A stretch of DNA of 64,000 bases, taken from positions 1 to 64,000 of the forward strand of contig JAHJZX010000068.1 in NCBI GenBank assembly GCA_018826295.1, written 5' to 3'. Each line of letters starts with the position of its first letter. Within the stretch, counting starts at the first letter, position 1. Origin of the DNA: Gammaproteobacteria bacterium. Lineage in GTDB: Bacteria; Pseudomonadota; Gammaproteobacteria; Enterobacterales; Alteromonadaceae. The position numbers and the translations under genes were made by a program. The notes beneath the pieces are model-generated. The model worked only from the letters and a program-made list of their open reading frames with translations, did not search any database and was not told the DNA's origin. Below, in pieces: positions 25,952-34,667 of this stretch.

Positions 25952-27526
25952 ATGAAAAAAGATTTTATTCTGCCGGATATCGGTGAAGGTATCGTTGAGT
26001 GCGAGATTGTTGACTGGCTGGTCGCCGAGGGCGACACCATCACTGAAGATCAGCCGGTATGTGATGTGATGACCGATAAGGCGCTGGTACAAATTCCGGC
26101 GGTACACAATGGTGTAGTGTCAAAACTGTATTACGCCAAAGGCGATATCGCCAAAGTGCATGCACCGCTGTTTGAAATGCAGCTGGCAGGCTCGGATAAC
26201 TCTGAGGCCGCTGTAACGCCGGTAGCTGATACACAAGCGGTAGCGGCGTCTTCAGTCAGTGAAGATTTTATTCTACCAGATATCGGCGAAGGTATCGTCG
26301 AGTGTGAAATTGTTGACTGGCTGGTCAGTGAAGGTGATGACATCGTTGAAGATCAGCCGGTATGCGATGTTATGACCGACAAAGCTTTGGTGCAAATTCC
26401 GGCCAAGTACTCGGGCAAGGTTACCCGGTTGTATTATGCCAAAGGCGATATTGCTAAAGTGCATGCACCCTTGTTTGCTATGCAACATGGCGGCCTGACC
26501 GCTGCGGCGCCAGCGGCGGCAGCTAATACAACCCCTACTGCAGCGCCGGCTAAAGCCAGTTGTGCATTGCAGCAAAACAGTGCCAGCACAATTGTCAGCA
26601 ACAATGGTAAAGCTCTGGCCAGCCCGGCGGTGCGTCGTTTAGCCCGTGAGCTGAGTATCGATATCAGTAAAGTGCCAGGCAGCGGTGAAAAAGGCCGGGT
26701 CTACAAAGACGACGTGCGTGCTTTCGCCGAAGGCAAAGTCGCTACCTCGGCTGGTGCTGCAACAACAGCTAATGCAGCCACTACTGCCAGCGTGACAGCC
26801 GCGGCTGTAACAAGCGTTGGCGGCAGCCGCACTGAGCCAATTAAAGGCATTAAAGCGGCAATGGCCCGGCAAATGGTCGAGTCGGTATCAACTATTCCGC
26901 ACTTTACTTACTGTGAAGAGATTGATTTAACAGAACTGATAGCACTGCGCGCCAGTTTAAAAGATCAGTATGCCAAGCAGGGCGTGAAACTGACGATGAT
27001 GCCGTTTTTTATCAAGGCCCTGTCGTTGGCGATTAATCAGTATCCGATCATGAATGCCAAAGTAAATGCAGACTGCACTGAACTGACCTACTTTGATGAT
27101 CACAATATTGGCATAGCGGTAGATTCTAAAATCGGTTTGTTAGTGCCAAATATCAAAGGTTGTCAGCATAAATCTATTATTGATATTGCCAACGATTTAA
27201 CCCGCTTAACTGAACAGGCCCGTGAAGGTCGTGTTAGTCCGGCCGATTTAAAAGGCGGGACTATCAGTATCTCCAATATCGGCGCTTTAGGCGGCACAGT
27301 AGCTACCCCCATCATTAACAAACCGGAACTGGCCATAGTGGCGCTGGGTAAAGTACAAACCTTGCCGCGTTTTAACAGCAAAGGTGAAGTAGAAGCACGG
27401 CAACTGATGCAAATTAGCTGGTCGGGCGATCACCGTGTAATTGACGGCGGTACCATAGCGCGCTTTACCAACCTGTGGAAACAATACCTGGAGCAGCCAT
27501 CGGCGATGCTGGTAGCCATGCGTTAA
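25952..27526 (+). CDS. bkdB: Branched-chain 2-oxoacid dehydrogenase E2 (dihydrolipoyl acyltransferase), two lipoyl domains
   Basis: E2 transfers the branched acyl group from lipoate to CoA and forms the core of the complex. The 524-residue protein has two lipoyl domains (about 4-78 and 105-179), with lipoyl lysines K43 and K144 in DVMTDKALVQIPA. Linkers are rich in Ala and Thr. The E1/E3-binding domain is near 220-258 (ASPAVRRLARELSI). The acyltransferase domain has the active-site DHRVIDGG (H494, D498). No E3 gene follows, so the complex probably uses a dihydrolipoamide dehydrogenase made elsewhere. A terminator follows. Confidence 0.95.
   Translation: MKKDFILPDIGEGIVECEIVDWLVAEGDTITEDQPVCDVMTDKALVQIPAVHNGVVSKLYYAKGDIAKVHAPLFEMQLAGSDNSEAAVTPVADTQAVAASSVSEDFILPDIGEGIVECEIVDWLVSEGDDIVEDQPVCDVMTDKALVQIPAKYSGKVTRLYYAKGDIAKVHAPLFAMQHGGLTAAAPAAAANTTPTAAPAKASCALQQNSASTIVSNNGKALASPAVRRLARELSIDISKVPGSGEKGRVYKDDVRAFAEGKVATSAGAATTANAATTASVTAAAVTSVGGSRTEPIKGIKAAMARQMVESVSTIPHFTYCEEIDLTELIALRASLKDQYAKQGVKLTMMPFFIKALSLAINQYPIMNAKVNADCTELTYFDDHNIGIAVDSKIGLLVPNIKGCQHKSIIDIANDLTRLTEQAREGRVSPADLKGGTISISNIGALGGTVATPIINKPELAIVALGKVQTLPRFNSKGEVEARQLMQISWSGDHRVIDGGTIARFTNLWKQYLEQPSAMLVAMR
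25961..26182 (+). repeat. Lipoyl-domain coding repeat, copy 1
   Basis: The first lipoyl domain of E2. Copy 2 lies exactly 303 bp (101 codons) downstream and is nearly identical at protein level, indicating an internal tandem duplication. Confidence 0.85.
26264..26485 (+). repeat. Lipoyl-domain coding repeat, copy 2
   Basis: The second lipoyl domain of E2, in register with copy 1. Synonymous differences between the copies show the duplication is not recent. Confidence 0.85.
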
Positions 27527-27570
27527 CACTAAGCTTGTTTTGCTGCTTGGTTTTAACCACGCTTTCTGCT

Positions 27571-27606
27571 AAAACCCACTCATTGTAGTGGGTTTTTTAT
27601 TTTATT
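27571..27606 (+). terminator. Terminator after the branched-chain dehydrogenase operon
   Basis: Stem AAAACCCACT/AGTGGGTTTT with a 6-nt loop and a T-rich tail. Confidence 0.9.
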
Positions 27607-27622
27607 TTGTTTTAGGAAAGCT

Positions 27623-29083
27623 ATGCACGAATTTGATGATTTACGGGTGCTGATGCAGGCACATAGCCCATTGATTGTGATTGAAAGTTACGAAGAACCG
27701 CGCGCCTTACTGCTGATTAAACGCCTGGCAGTAAACTTAATGCGGCCGGTGTTTAAATGGACCATCACCGACGGCTTACAGCGGCTGGATAGCGAACATA
27801 GCGCACAGGCTTTTAACGCCGAGCCAACCAATTTACTGGCGCAAATTAAAGGTACCCGCAATAGCGGTATCTATGTGTTGTGTGATTTTCACCCATTTTT
27901 AGCCGACGCTAAACATGTGCGTTATATCAAAGAAATTGCATTGGCACATGAACAATTGGGTCATACCCTGATTTTGCTCAGTCATGCTATTACTATACCG
28001 CCAGAGCTGAGCCGATTAGCCTATCGTTTTGAGCTTAGCCTGCCGTCAGATCAGCAAATACGTCAACTGGTACATGATATGGCTGACAGCTACACTGCCA
28101 GGCATGGCATGCTGGCCGAGCTCGGTGCTGAAAGTGTGGCACTATTGGTACAGAACTTACGCGGTTTAACTTTTGAAGAGGTGAAACGCTTAGCCTATAA
28201 AGCCATAGCTGACGACGGCGCTGTAACAAAAGACGATATACCGCGTATTAACCGTGCCAAATTCAATTTATTACAAACCGATGGCGTATTGTCGCAAGTG
28301 TTTGACAGTGTCGGCTTCGACAGCGTTATTGGCCTGACAAACCTGAAACATTGGATAACGCAGCGCCACAACGCGTTTATCGACAATGCTAAAGATACCC
28401 CCAAGGGCGTATTGCTAACCGGAGTGCAGGGGACGGGGAAAAGCCTGGCAGCAAAAGCGATTGCCGGTAGCTGGCAATTGCCGTTACTGCGCTTAGACAT
28501 GGCGGCGCTGTACAATAAATATATTGGTGAAACAGAAAAAAACCTCGCTCAGGCTCTGGCGCTGGCCGATGCTATGTCGCCCTGCGTGCTGTGGATAGAT
28601 GAAATTGAAAAAGGTCTATCCGGTGGTGATAGCGATAATGGCGTGACACGGCGCTTACTGGGCAGCTTTCTGACCTGGCTATCAGAGCGTAAATCGCAAG
28701 TGTTTCTGGTCGCCACAGCGAATAATATTCATGAGCTGGCACCGGAGTTGCTGCGTAAAGGCCGTTTTGATGAAATTTTCTTTGTCGATTTACCGAACGA
28801 AACCGAAACGTTGCAGCTGCTTAAGTTACACCTGGCCAAACGCCAGCTTAGCCTGGCTGACGAAGTGTTACAGCCCGTATTGGCTCTGTGTCGGGGGTTT
28901 TCAGGCGCCGAGCTGGAACAAGCAGTAGTTGGGGCCAGTTTCCGTGCCAGAGCCGATGGCACGGCTTTGAGCCTGCTGCATTTAATGGACGAGCTGGCGG
29001 CGACCCAGCCGCTCTCAGTAGTAATGGCAGAACAAATTAATGCACTGCGTCAGTGGGCGTTGCAGCGCTGTGTACAGGCCTGA
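27623..29083 (+). CDS. Ycf46-type AAA ATPase
   Basis: A cytoplasmic AAA+ ATPase of 486 residues. The N-terminal domain (residues 1-220) has the DLRVLMQAHSPLIVIESYEEPRA opening typical of the Ycf46 family, named after a chloroplast/cyanobacterial frame of poorly known role. The AAA module has Walker A GVQGTGKS (267-274), Walker B VLWIDE (322-327), a second region of homology VATANNIHELAPELLRKGRFDE, and candidate arginine fingers R378/R381. Catalytic residues look complete. It is followed after 5 bp by a kinase-like gene, so the two are one operon and may act together. Confidence 0.88.
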   Translation: MHEFDDLRVLMQAHSPLIVIESYEEPRALLLIKRLAVNLMRPVFKWTITDGLQRLDSEHSAQAFNAEPTNLLAQIKGTRNSGIYVLCDFHPFLADAKHVRYIKEIALAHEQLGHTLILLSHAITIPPELSRLAYRFELSLPSDQQIRQLVHDMADSYTARHGMLAELGAESVALLVQNLRGLTFEEVKRLAYKAIADDGAVTKDDIPRINRAKFNLLQTDGVLSQVFDSVGFDSVIGLTNLKHWITQRHNAFIDNAKDTPKGVLLTGVQGTGKSLAAKAIAGSWQLPLLRLDMAALYNKYIGETEKNLAQALALADAMSPCVLWIDEIEKGLSGGDSDNGVTRRLLGSFLTWLSERKSQVFLVATANNIHELAPELLRKGRFDEIFFVDLPNETETLQLLKLHLAKRQLSLADEVLQPVLALCRGFSGAELEQAVVGASFRARADGTALSLLHLMDELAATQPLSVVMAEQINALRQWALQRCVQA

Positions 29084-29088
29084 AGCAG

Positions 29089-30963
29089 ATGCAATATAAA
29101 AACCAGCTGCGAAACTTTTACATCCCGGAAGAGCAATCTATTTACCTGCTTAATGCCAATGATGCTAAAAAACTAAAAGATTGGGTGGCGCTTTGTGTCT
29201 CTGAGCTGGAAAAACTTGGTTACAGTGACATAGCCTTGATAGGCAAGGGGGCCTATGGCTTCGCTTTTGCCGGACTGGACCGTGGCAATCAGGCTTGCGT
29301 ATTTAAGTTTTCGCGGATTAATTTACCGCAACATATACAGGAACGTTTGGCTGACGAGGCCTATATGTTGTCGCAGGTACAGCATCCAAACGTACCGCGC
29401 TATATCACCTATCAGGTGATTAAAAAGCAGGGCATTCTGATGATGCAGCGCGGCGCCGGCATCGATTTAGAGCACTACAGCTTAAAGCATGGCCGTTTAA
29501 GTGCGCGTTTGCTGGTGGATATTGCCTGTCAGTTGGCTGACGTACTGCTGGCACTGCGCAGCCATGACAAAGAGGGGGAACTACAACCCATAGTACATGG
29601 CGATGTTAAACCCTCTAACCTGGTGTTTGACGAGCACAGTGGCCATATAAGCCTGATAGACTGGGGCTCGTCAGTGTTTGCTCAGCTAGATGCCAATGGC
29701 CAGTATTTAGCCAATAACGTCATGCAATTAATGTCCTCGGATCTGCAAAACTCAAATGCACGTATGGGCGATGTGTATTTTATTGGCCCCGAACAGCGAA
29801 TCGGCGCCTTGTCCAGTCCGCGATTTGATGAGCAAGGTGTTGCCGGAACCTTATATGCTCTGGCATCCGGCCAGTCTTGCCGTTTTGGCAACAAAGCCAT
29901 TCCGGCGCGTAGTTTGGGCTTGCCGGTTGAGTTTGCGACGATGCTTGATAGTATGTTGGCAGATGATGCCGGCTTGCGCGCTCAGGCCGGGGACTACTTT
30001 TTGCAGCATATGTCGCGATTAAAACATCTGGTGCTGCCTGAGTTGCCATTGTTTGATGATACGGCACAATTACCGGTGTGGATAAGCCCTCAGGTGCGCG
30101 AGCTTGACACCGTGGTGTATTCGTCGCGCAAGTCGTTTTTGCGCGAACACAGTGAGGAAGAAGGCATAGCTTATGTTGATGATGTGCAGCTTGAGCGGTA
30201 TTACAAAAATTATTTGCAGGGTATGGGCGAAACAGAAAAAGCCTTTGTCGCTGCAGTCAGCCGTTTGGCGCGTTACCCGGTAGTGGGTGGTTTGGCGATT
30301 CACTGGCAGGCGGGTGGGGTGTACATTGACTCGAGTCTTAACTTATATGATGAGAGCCTGGCACAATCGTTTGCTTTGTCTGTTAATAATGTCGTCGCAC
30401 TGGCCCGCGCCATAGCCAAAGTGGGCATTTTTAAAGCATGTTTATTTAATGCCCGTAATACTATCCATATCAGCCGAGATAGTACGGCACAGCCTTTTAT
30501 TGCCGCAGCCGATGCCGCAATACCCTATCAGTTGGCACCGGTGTTAAGTAGCGAAGATGCCAGCAAACAACATTCGTACTTTGAAGATGGCAAAGATCCG
30601 GACGAGCAACTGGTATTGCCCGATGCCATTATGGACGATATAGCAAGGCTGAATTTAATCCGGCATACCGGTTGTATTATTTTTGAAGTAAGCAGCTTGT
30701 ATATGAAAATCCACAGCTATTATCGCTTATTGGATCCGGCGGCAGAGTCGGAGTTTAACCGCCTGCTGCAAAGTATTTTGCGTAAGGTGGCATTAATTAG
30801 TGGTGAAGGCGTTGGTGGTTTTATGAAATTGCCCTACAAGGACACGCGGTTTTTTAGCCATCAGCCGCAACAGCCACCTTGCTACTATCCGGCAAATCCG
30901 CTGAAACAGCTAAGTGGTAACGCTGAAAATTGTTCGAATCTCAACCAATCTGACGATAGCTAA
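29089..30963 (+). CDS. Protein kinase-like protein with unknown C-terminal domain
   Basis: A 624-residue protein with a eukaryotic-type kinase fold in its first half. It has a glycine loop GKGAYGF (52-58), the ATP-binding lysine K73 in VFKFSR, the catalytic loop HGDVKPSN (170-177) and a DWG in place of DFG (D191). The key catalytic residues are present, so it could be active. The second half (about 330-620) has no domain I recognise; it contains EEEGIAYVDDVQLERYYKNYLQG and ends with a Gln-rich, polar tail. The open frame reaches back to a GTG at 29053 inside the ATPase gene. The ATG at 29089, 5 bp after the ATPase stop, is preferred. The substrate is unknown. Confidence 0.82.
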   Translation: MQYKNQLRNFYIPEEQSIYLLNANDAKKLKDWVALCVSELEKLGYSDIALIGKGAYGFAFAGLDRGNQACVFKFSRINLPQHIQERLADEAYMLSQVQHPNVPRYITYQVIKKQGILMMQRGAGIDLEHYSLKHGRLSARLLVDIACQLADVLLALRSHDKEGELQPIVHGDVKPSNLVFDEHSGHISLIDWGSSVFAQLDANGQYLANNVMQLMSSDLQNSNARMGDVYFIGPEQRIGALSSPRFDEQGVAGTLYALASGQSCRFGNKAIPARSLGLPVEFATMLDSMLADDAGLRAQAGDYFLQHMSRLKHLVLPELPLFDDTAQLPVWISPQVRELDTVVYSSRKSFLREHSEEEGIAYVDDVQLERYYKNYLQGMGETEKAFVAAVSRLARYPVVGGLAIHWQAGGVYIDSSLNLYDESLAQSFALSVNNVVALARAIAKVGIFKACLFNARNTIHISRDSTAQPFIAAADAAIPYQLAPVLSSEDASKQHSYFEDGKDPDEQLVLPDAIMDDIARLNLIRHTGCIIFEVSSLYMKIHSYYRLLDPAAESEFNRLLQSILRKVALISGEGVGGFMKLPYKDTRFFSHQPQQPPCYYPANPLKQLSGNAENCSNLNQSDDS

Positions 30964-31069
30964 TCAGAAAACGGTCCATTCGCTGAAATCTTTGCCGTCA
31001 GGTGGTTTAAATTCACAGGTAAAACGAGTAATGTACGGGTTTTGAGCATTAGTCAGAACTTCATATTTA

Positions 31070-31543
31070 ATGTCGAATGAAAAAACTGCGTTATACCGCT
31101 TACTGAACCAGCAAGCGCGCGCTCTTATTGAGCAGGAAAGCGATCTTATTGCCAACATGGCAAATCTTAGTGCGTTACTATTTAACCAACTGCCTGACCT
31201 AAACTGGGCTGGTTTTTACATTATGCGTAATGGAGAACTGGTGTTGGGGCCATTTCAGGGCCAGGTGGCTTGTGTGCGCATTGCCGTAGGAAAAGGCGTT
31301 TGTGGCACTGCTGTGGCAACCGGTGAGGTGCAACTTGTTAAAGACGTGCATGAATTCCCGGGCCATATTGCTTGTGACGCTGCCAGTAACTCTGAAATCG
31401 TCTTACCTTTGCGCCATAATAATGAAATTATTGCGGTATTAGATATTGATAGCCCGAAACTGGCTCGATTTGATGCCGACGACCAAGCCGGGCTCGAGCA
31501 ACTGATCAGTGTGTTCGAGCAACATTTGGCGGCATCACTATGA
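31070..31543 (+). CDS. msrC: Free methionine-(R)-sulfoxide reductase
   Basis: A GAF-domain enzyme that reduces free methionine-R-sulfoxide using a cysteine relay and thioredoxin. The 157-residue protein has three cysteines at 68, 78 and 102. This is the same 10- and 24-residue spacing as the catalytic set in the E. coli enzyme. They lie in GQVACVRI, GVCGTA and HIACDAAS, and NWAGFYI and LDIDSP mark the GAF fold. Its stop overlaps the start of the next gene (ATGA), so msrC begins an operon running into proQ and prc. Confidence 0.94.
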   Translation: MSNEKTALYRLLNQQARALIEQESDLIANMANLSALLFNQLPDLNWAGFYIMRNGELVLGPFQGQVACVRIAVGKGVCGTAVATGEVQLVKDVHEFPGHIACDAASNSEIVLPLRHNNEIIAVLDIDSPKLARFDADDQAGLEQLISVFEQHLAASL

Positions 31544-31848
31544 AAGATGCAATCTCTATTCACGATTATTTGTTTGATATTGCAGATATTGGTGACTGGG
31601 AAGGTGACGAAGAGCTGGTAACAGATAAAATTAACAGTATTTATCACAGTGTATGGCAGGCATTACCGACAGATATCACCGCCAGCCAGGTTGAACATTT
31701 GCTTCCCGGCATTTGGGATCAACTGCGCGGTGGTACCGTGCTGTTAGAAGCGGATGAAGACGAATTAATAGATTGGGCTTTGGCTTATGTGCGCCAACAG
31801 CTGGAAGAAGGTATACCGGACGCGGATACCGTAGATGAAGAAGAGTGA
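31540..31848 (+). CDS. Small acidic conserved protein between msrC and proQ
   Basis: A 102-residue very acidic protein with no recognised catalytic motif, membrane helix or signal. Features include DYLFDIADIGDWEGDEELV, a helical HSVWQALPTDITASQVEHLLPG segment and a Glu/Asp-rich end. Its ATG overlaps the msrC stop by four bases and proQ starts 7 bp after its stop. This tight packing supports it as a real gene. A role with the RNA chaperone ProQ is possible but unshown. Confidence 0.72.
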   Translation: MKDAISIHDYLFDIADIGDWEGDEELVTDKINSIYHSVWQALPTDITASQVEHLLPGIWDQLRGGTVLLEADEDELIDWALAYVRQQLEEGIPDADTVDEEE

Positions 31849-31855
31849 AGCGTTA

Positions 31856-32542
31856 ATGACCACCCCAACTGAACAAAATGTTAAAACGACAAATGTAAAA
31901 GACGTATTGGCTTACCTTGCTGATAAGTTTCCCGCCTGTTTTAGTTTAACAGGTGAAGCAAAACCGCTGAAAATTGGTATTTTTCAGGACTTAGCTGAAC
32001 GCTTGCAAACAGACGAAAGCGTGAGTAAAACACAGTTACGTCAGGCGTTGCGGGTGTACACATCCAGCTGGCGCTACCTGGAAGCCACTAAAGAAGGTAT
32101 CGCCAGGGTAGACTTAGATGGCGTCGACGGTGACCTGATTGATGCTTCACAAGCAGAACACGCCAGCAAAACTCTGGAACAAAGTAAGGCCAAAGCGGCC
32201 GAAAAACGTAAAGCACGTATTGCTGAAGCTAAAGCAAAACAAGTTAATACGGTAGCAGACAAACCTGCTTACAAAAAAAATCAGAACAAAAAGCCGAATC
32301 AGGCTTCTAAAGAGGCTAAGGTTAACCAGAAACCAGCCAGAGCAGAACCCGTGGTGTCAAAGCCAGTGACTCTGCAACCGGTAGTGATGTCTGCAGTTGT
32401 TGCAGGTGCAAAAGTACTGATTAAGCTTGGGCAGAATCCAATGCCGGCAACAGTACTGGAAGTCAACAAAGATGATGTCACTGTGCAGCTGGGATCTGGT
32501 ATGGTAATAAAAACCCGGCAGGATAGTTTGTATCTGGCCTGA
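31856..32542 (+). CDS. proQ: RNA chaperone ProQ
   Basis: ProQ is a FinO-domain RNA-binding protein that stabilises mRNAs and small RNAs and affects osmoregulation. The 228-residue protein has the FinO domain at about 12-115 (FPACFSLTGEAKPLKIGIFQDLAERL and QLRQALRVYTSSWRYL). A Lys/Ala/Gln-rich linker follows, then a Tudor/Hfq-like C-terminal domain (GAKVLIKLGQNPMPATVLEVNKDDVTVQL). The frame is open from 31835, but the ATG at 31856, 7 bp after the previous stop, has a better ribosome site (AGAGTGAAG). It is followed by prc after 17 bp, the E. coli order. Confidence 0.94.
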   Translation: MTTPTEQNVKTTNVKDVLAYLADKFPACFSLTGEAKPLKIGIFQDLAERLQTDESVSKTQLRQALRVYTSSWRYLEATKEGIARVDLDGVDGDLIDASQAEHASKTLEQSKAKAAEKRKARIAEAKAKQVNTVADKPAYKKNQNKKPNQASKEAKVNQKPARAEPVVSKPVTLQPVVMSAVVAGAKVLIKLGQNPMPATVLEVNKDDVTVQLGSGMVIKTRQDSLYLA

Positions 32543-32559
32543 TTAATACAGAGTAGCTT

Positions 32560-34581
32560 ATGAAAAAATGTTCAGTACTTGCGACAGCACTGTTTGTTAC
32601 GTTTGGCACTAGTGCCTCAGATGTAAATACGGAACCGCTGGTGCTGCCGGTTGTTACGCAGGCAGCTCAACATGCAACGGCCAGTAAGCGAATTACTGCG
32701 CTGTTTACCCGCGGCCACTACAGCAAAGTGCAGCTTGATGATGCCTTGTCTTCAAAGATGTTTGATACCTACCTGAAGAACCTGGATTATTATCGCAATG
32801 TACTGACCAAAGCCGATGCAGCAAGCTTTGAAAAATACCGCACACAGTTTGATGACGCCATCAACAAAGGCAACTTAAATCTGGCTTTTGAGATGTTTAA
32901 TCTTACGCTTCAACGGCGGGCAGAACGGTTTGACTACGCCTTGTCGTTGCTGGAATCCGAGTTTGATTTTTCTGTTGCCGATCAATATGTCTATGACAGA
33001 GAGAACGCCAACTGGCCGGCGGACGCCGCAGAGCTGAATGAAATTTGGCGGCAGCGGGTAAAATTTGATGCGCTTAATCTGAAACTGGCCGGTAAAACGG
33101 CTACAGAAATCAAAGATATTTTAGCAAAACGCTATCGTAATACTAAGAAACGCCTGACACAAACTGAAAGTGAAGACGTTTTCCAACTGGTAATGAACTC
33201 CTTTGCCCGCAGTATTGAAGCTCATACCTCTTATCTTTCACCGCGCAATGCTGATCGTTTTCAGCAAGAGATGAATCTGTCGCTGGAAGGTATTGGTGCC
33301 GTGTTACGTGCTGATGAGGATTACACCGTGATCCAGAGTCTGGTGCCCGGTGGTCCGGCTGATATGACGCAAAAGCTAAAGCCCAAAGATAAAATTATTG
33401 GTGTAGCGCAAGACAAAGCCGATTTTGTCGACGTTATTGGCTGGCGTTTGGATGATGTAGTTGATTTGATCAAAGGACCCAAGGGCAGCACAGTGCGGCT
33501 ACAAGTGGTGGGAGCCAATGATATTGGTACCAGTCAGTCGCAGGTAATTAGCATAGTTCGTGACAAAATCCGTCTGGAAGACCGTGCTGCAAAAGCAGAA
33601 GTTTTTGAACCTCAGCTGTCAGAGCTGGACCAAAAAATTGGTGTGATCAGCATTCCGGGTTTTTATAACAATCTGGCAGAAGACGTTAAAAAGCTGCTGG
33701 CTGAACTGAAACAAGCCAATGTCGACGGCATTATCGTTGATTTACGTGGCAATGGCGGCGGTTCTTTGCAGGAAGCGACCTTACTGACCGGGTTATTTAT
33801 CGACCGCGGCCCGGTAGTTCAAATTCGTGAAGGTGATGGCAAGGTGTCAGTGTCGCAGGACAATGACGGAGTCAGTTTTTATGATGGCCCGTTAACCATA
33901 ATGGTCGATCGCTACAGTGCTTCAGCGTCAGAAATTTTCGCTGCTGCCATGCAGGATTATGGCCGGGGCCTGGTGGTAGGTGAGCAAACTTTCGGTAAAG
34001 GCACAGTACAGCAACACCGTGGTCTTGGACGGATATATGATATGTTTGACAGCCCGCTTGGCAGTGTGCAATACACCATAGCGAAGTTTTATCGTATCAA
34101 TGGTGGCAGCACGCAGCACAAAGGCGTGATCCCGGATATTCTGTTTCCAACTGCCATTGACCCGCAGGAATGGGGCGAAAGTAAAGAAGAGTACGCCTTA
34201 CCCTGGGACTCTATCAACGCCGCACATTACGATAGCCTGTATGATATCGGTACTTTAGTGCCAAGTCTGCGTGAAAAACATCAGGCCCGCATTAACGCAG
34301 AGCCGGAATTTCAGTATCTGCTTGAAGACATTAAAGAGTACAAACAAAACGCAGATGACAAGATAGTGTCATTGAAAGAAGCTGAACGTGTTGCCGAGCG
34401 CGATGATAGCAAAGCACAGCAGCTTAGCCGGGTTAACCAGCGTTTACAGCGCCTTGGCATGCCAACGGTTGACTCTCTTGACGATGTACCGGAAAAGCTG
34501 GAGAAAATCGATCCATTTTTAGAAGAAGCGGCCAATATCACGGCTGATTTGAAAATGGTGAGCCGTCTGGCGAAAAAATAA
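32560..34581 (+). CDS. prc: Tail-specific periplasmic protease Prc
   Basis: Prc (Tsp) is a C-terminal-processing protease that trims penicillin-binding protein 3 and degrades tagged periplasmic proteins. The 673-residue protein has a signal peptide at about 1-19 and an N-terminal helical domain. A PDZ domain lies near 240-320 (GIGAVLRADEDYTVIQSLVPGGPAD). The catalytic Ser-Lys dyad is S455 in SASASE and K480 in FGKGTVQQ, the 25-residue spacing of the E. coli enzyme. The helical C-terminal domain is complete. It is last in the msrC-proQ-prc operon, with a terminator downstream. Confidence 0.96.
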   Translation: MKKCSVLATALFVTFGTSASDVNTEPLVLPVVTQAAQHATASKRITALFTRGHYSKVQLDDALSSKMFDTYLKNLDYYRNVLTKADAASFEKYRTQFDDAINKGNLNLAFEMFNLTLQRRAERFDYALSLLESEFDFSVADQYVYDRENANWPADAAELNEIWRQRVKFDALNLKLAGKTATEIKDILAKRYRNTKKRLTQTESEDVFQLVMNSFARSIEAHTSYLSPRNADRFQQEMNLSLEGIGAVLRADEDYTVIQSLVPGGPADMTQKLKPKDKIIGVAQDKADFVDVIGWRLDDVVDLIKGPKGSTVRLQVVGANDIGTSQSQVISIVRDKIRLEDRAAKAEVFEPQLSELDQKIGVISIPGFYNNLAEDVKKLLAELKQANVDGIIVDLRGNGGGSLQEATLLTGLFIDRGPVVQIREGDGKVSVSQDNDGVSFYDGPLTIMVDRYSASASEIFAAAMQDYGRGLVVGEQTFGKGTVQQHRGLGRIYDMFDSPLGSVQYTIAKFYRINGGSTQHKGVIPDILFPTAIDPQEWGESKEEYALPWDSINAAHYDSLYDIGTLVPSLREKHQARINAEPEFQYLLEDIKEYKQNADDKIVSLKEAERVAERDDSKAQQLSRVNQRLQRLGMPTVDSLDDVPEKLEKIDPFLEEAANITADLKMVSRLAKK

Positions 34582-34604
34582 ATAAAAAGCGACAAAGATA
34601 CAGC

Positions 34605-34632
34605 AAGGCGGTAGCGATACCGCCTTCTTTTT
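34605..34632 (+). terminator. Terminator after prc
   Basis: Stem AAGGCGGTA/TACCGCCTT with a GCGA loop and a T-rich tail. Confidence 0.88.
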
Positions 34633-34667
34633 AAGTGCAAAAAACATAATAATTATAAAGGTTTACT

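Noticed and set aside
27623..29083. Photosynthesis-related function for the Ycf46- and YCF48-like proteins
   Set aside because: The names derive from chloroplast frames; no photosystem or pigment genes are present and both families occur in non-phototrophs.
30964..31158. 64-codon minus-strand frame between the kinase-like gene and msrC
   Set aside because: Its second half (YEVLTNAQNPYITRFTCEF) looks protein-like, but the only ATG lies deep inside msrC and no ribosome site is present. A gene remnant is possible but unsupported.
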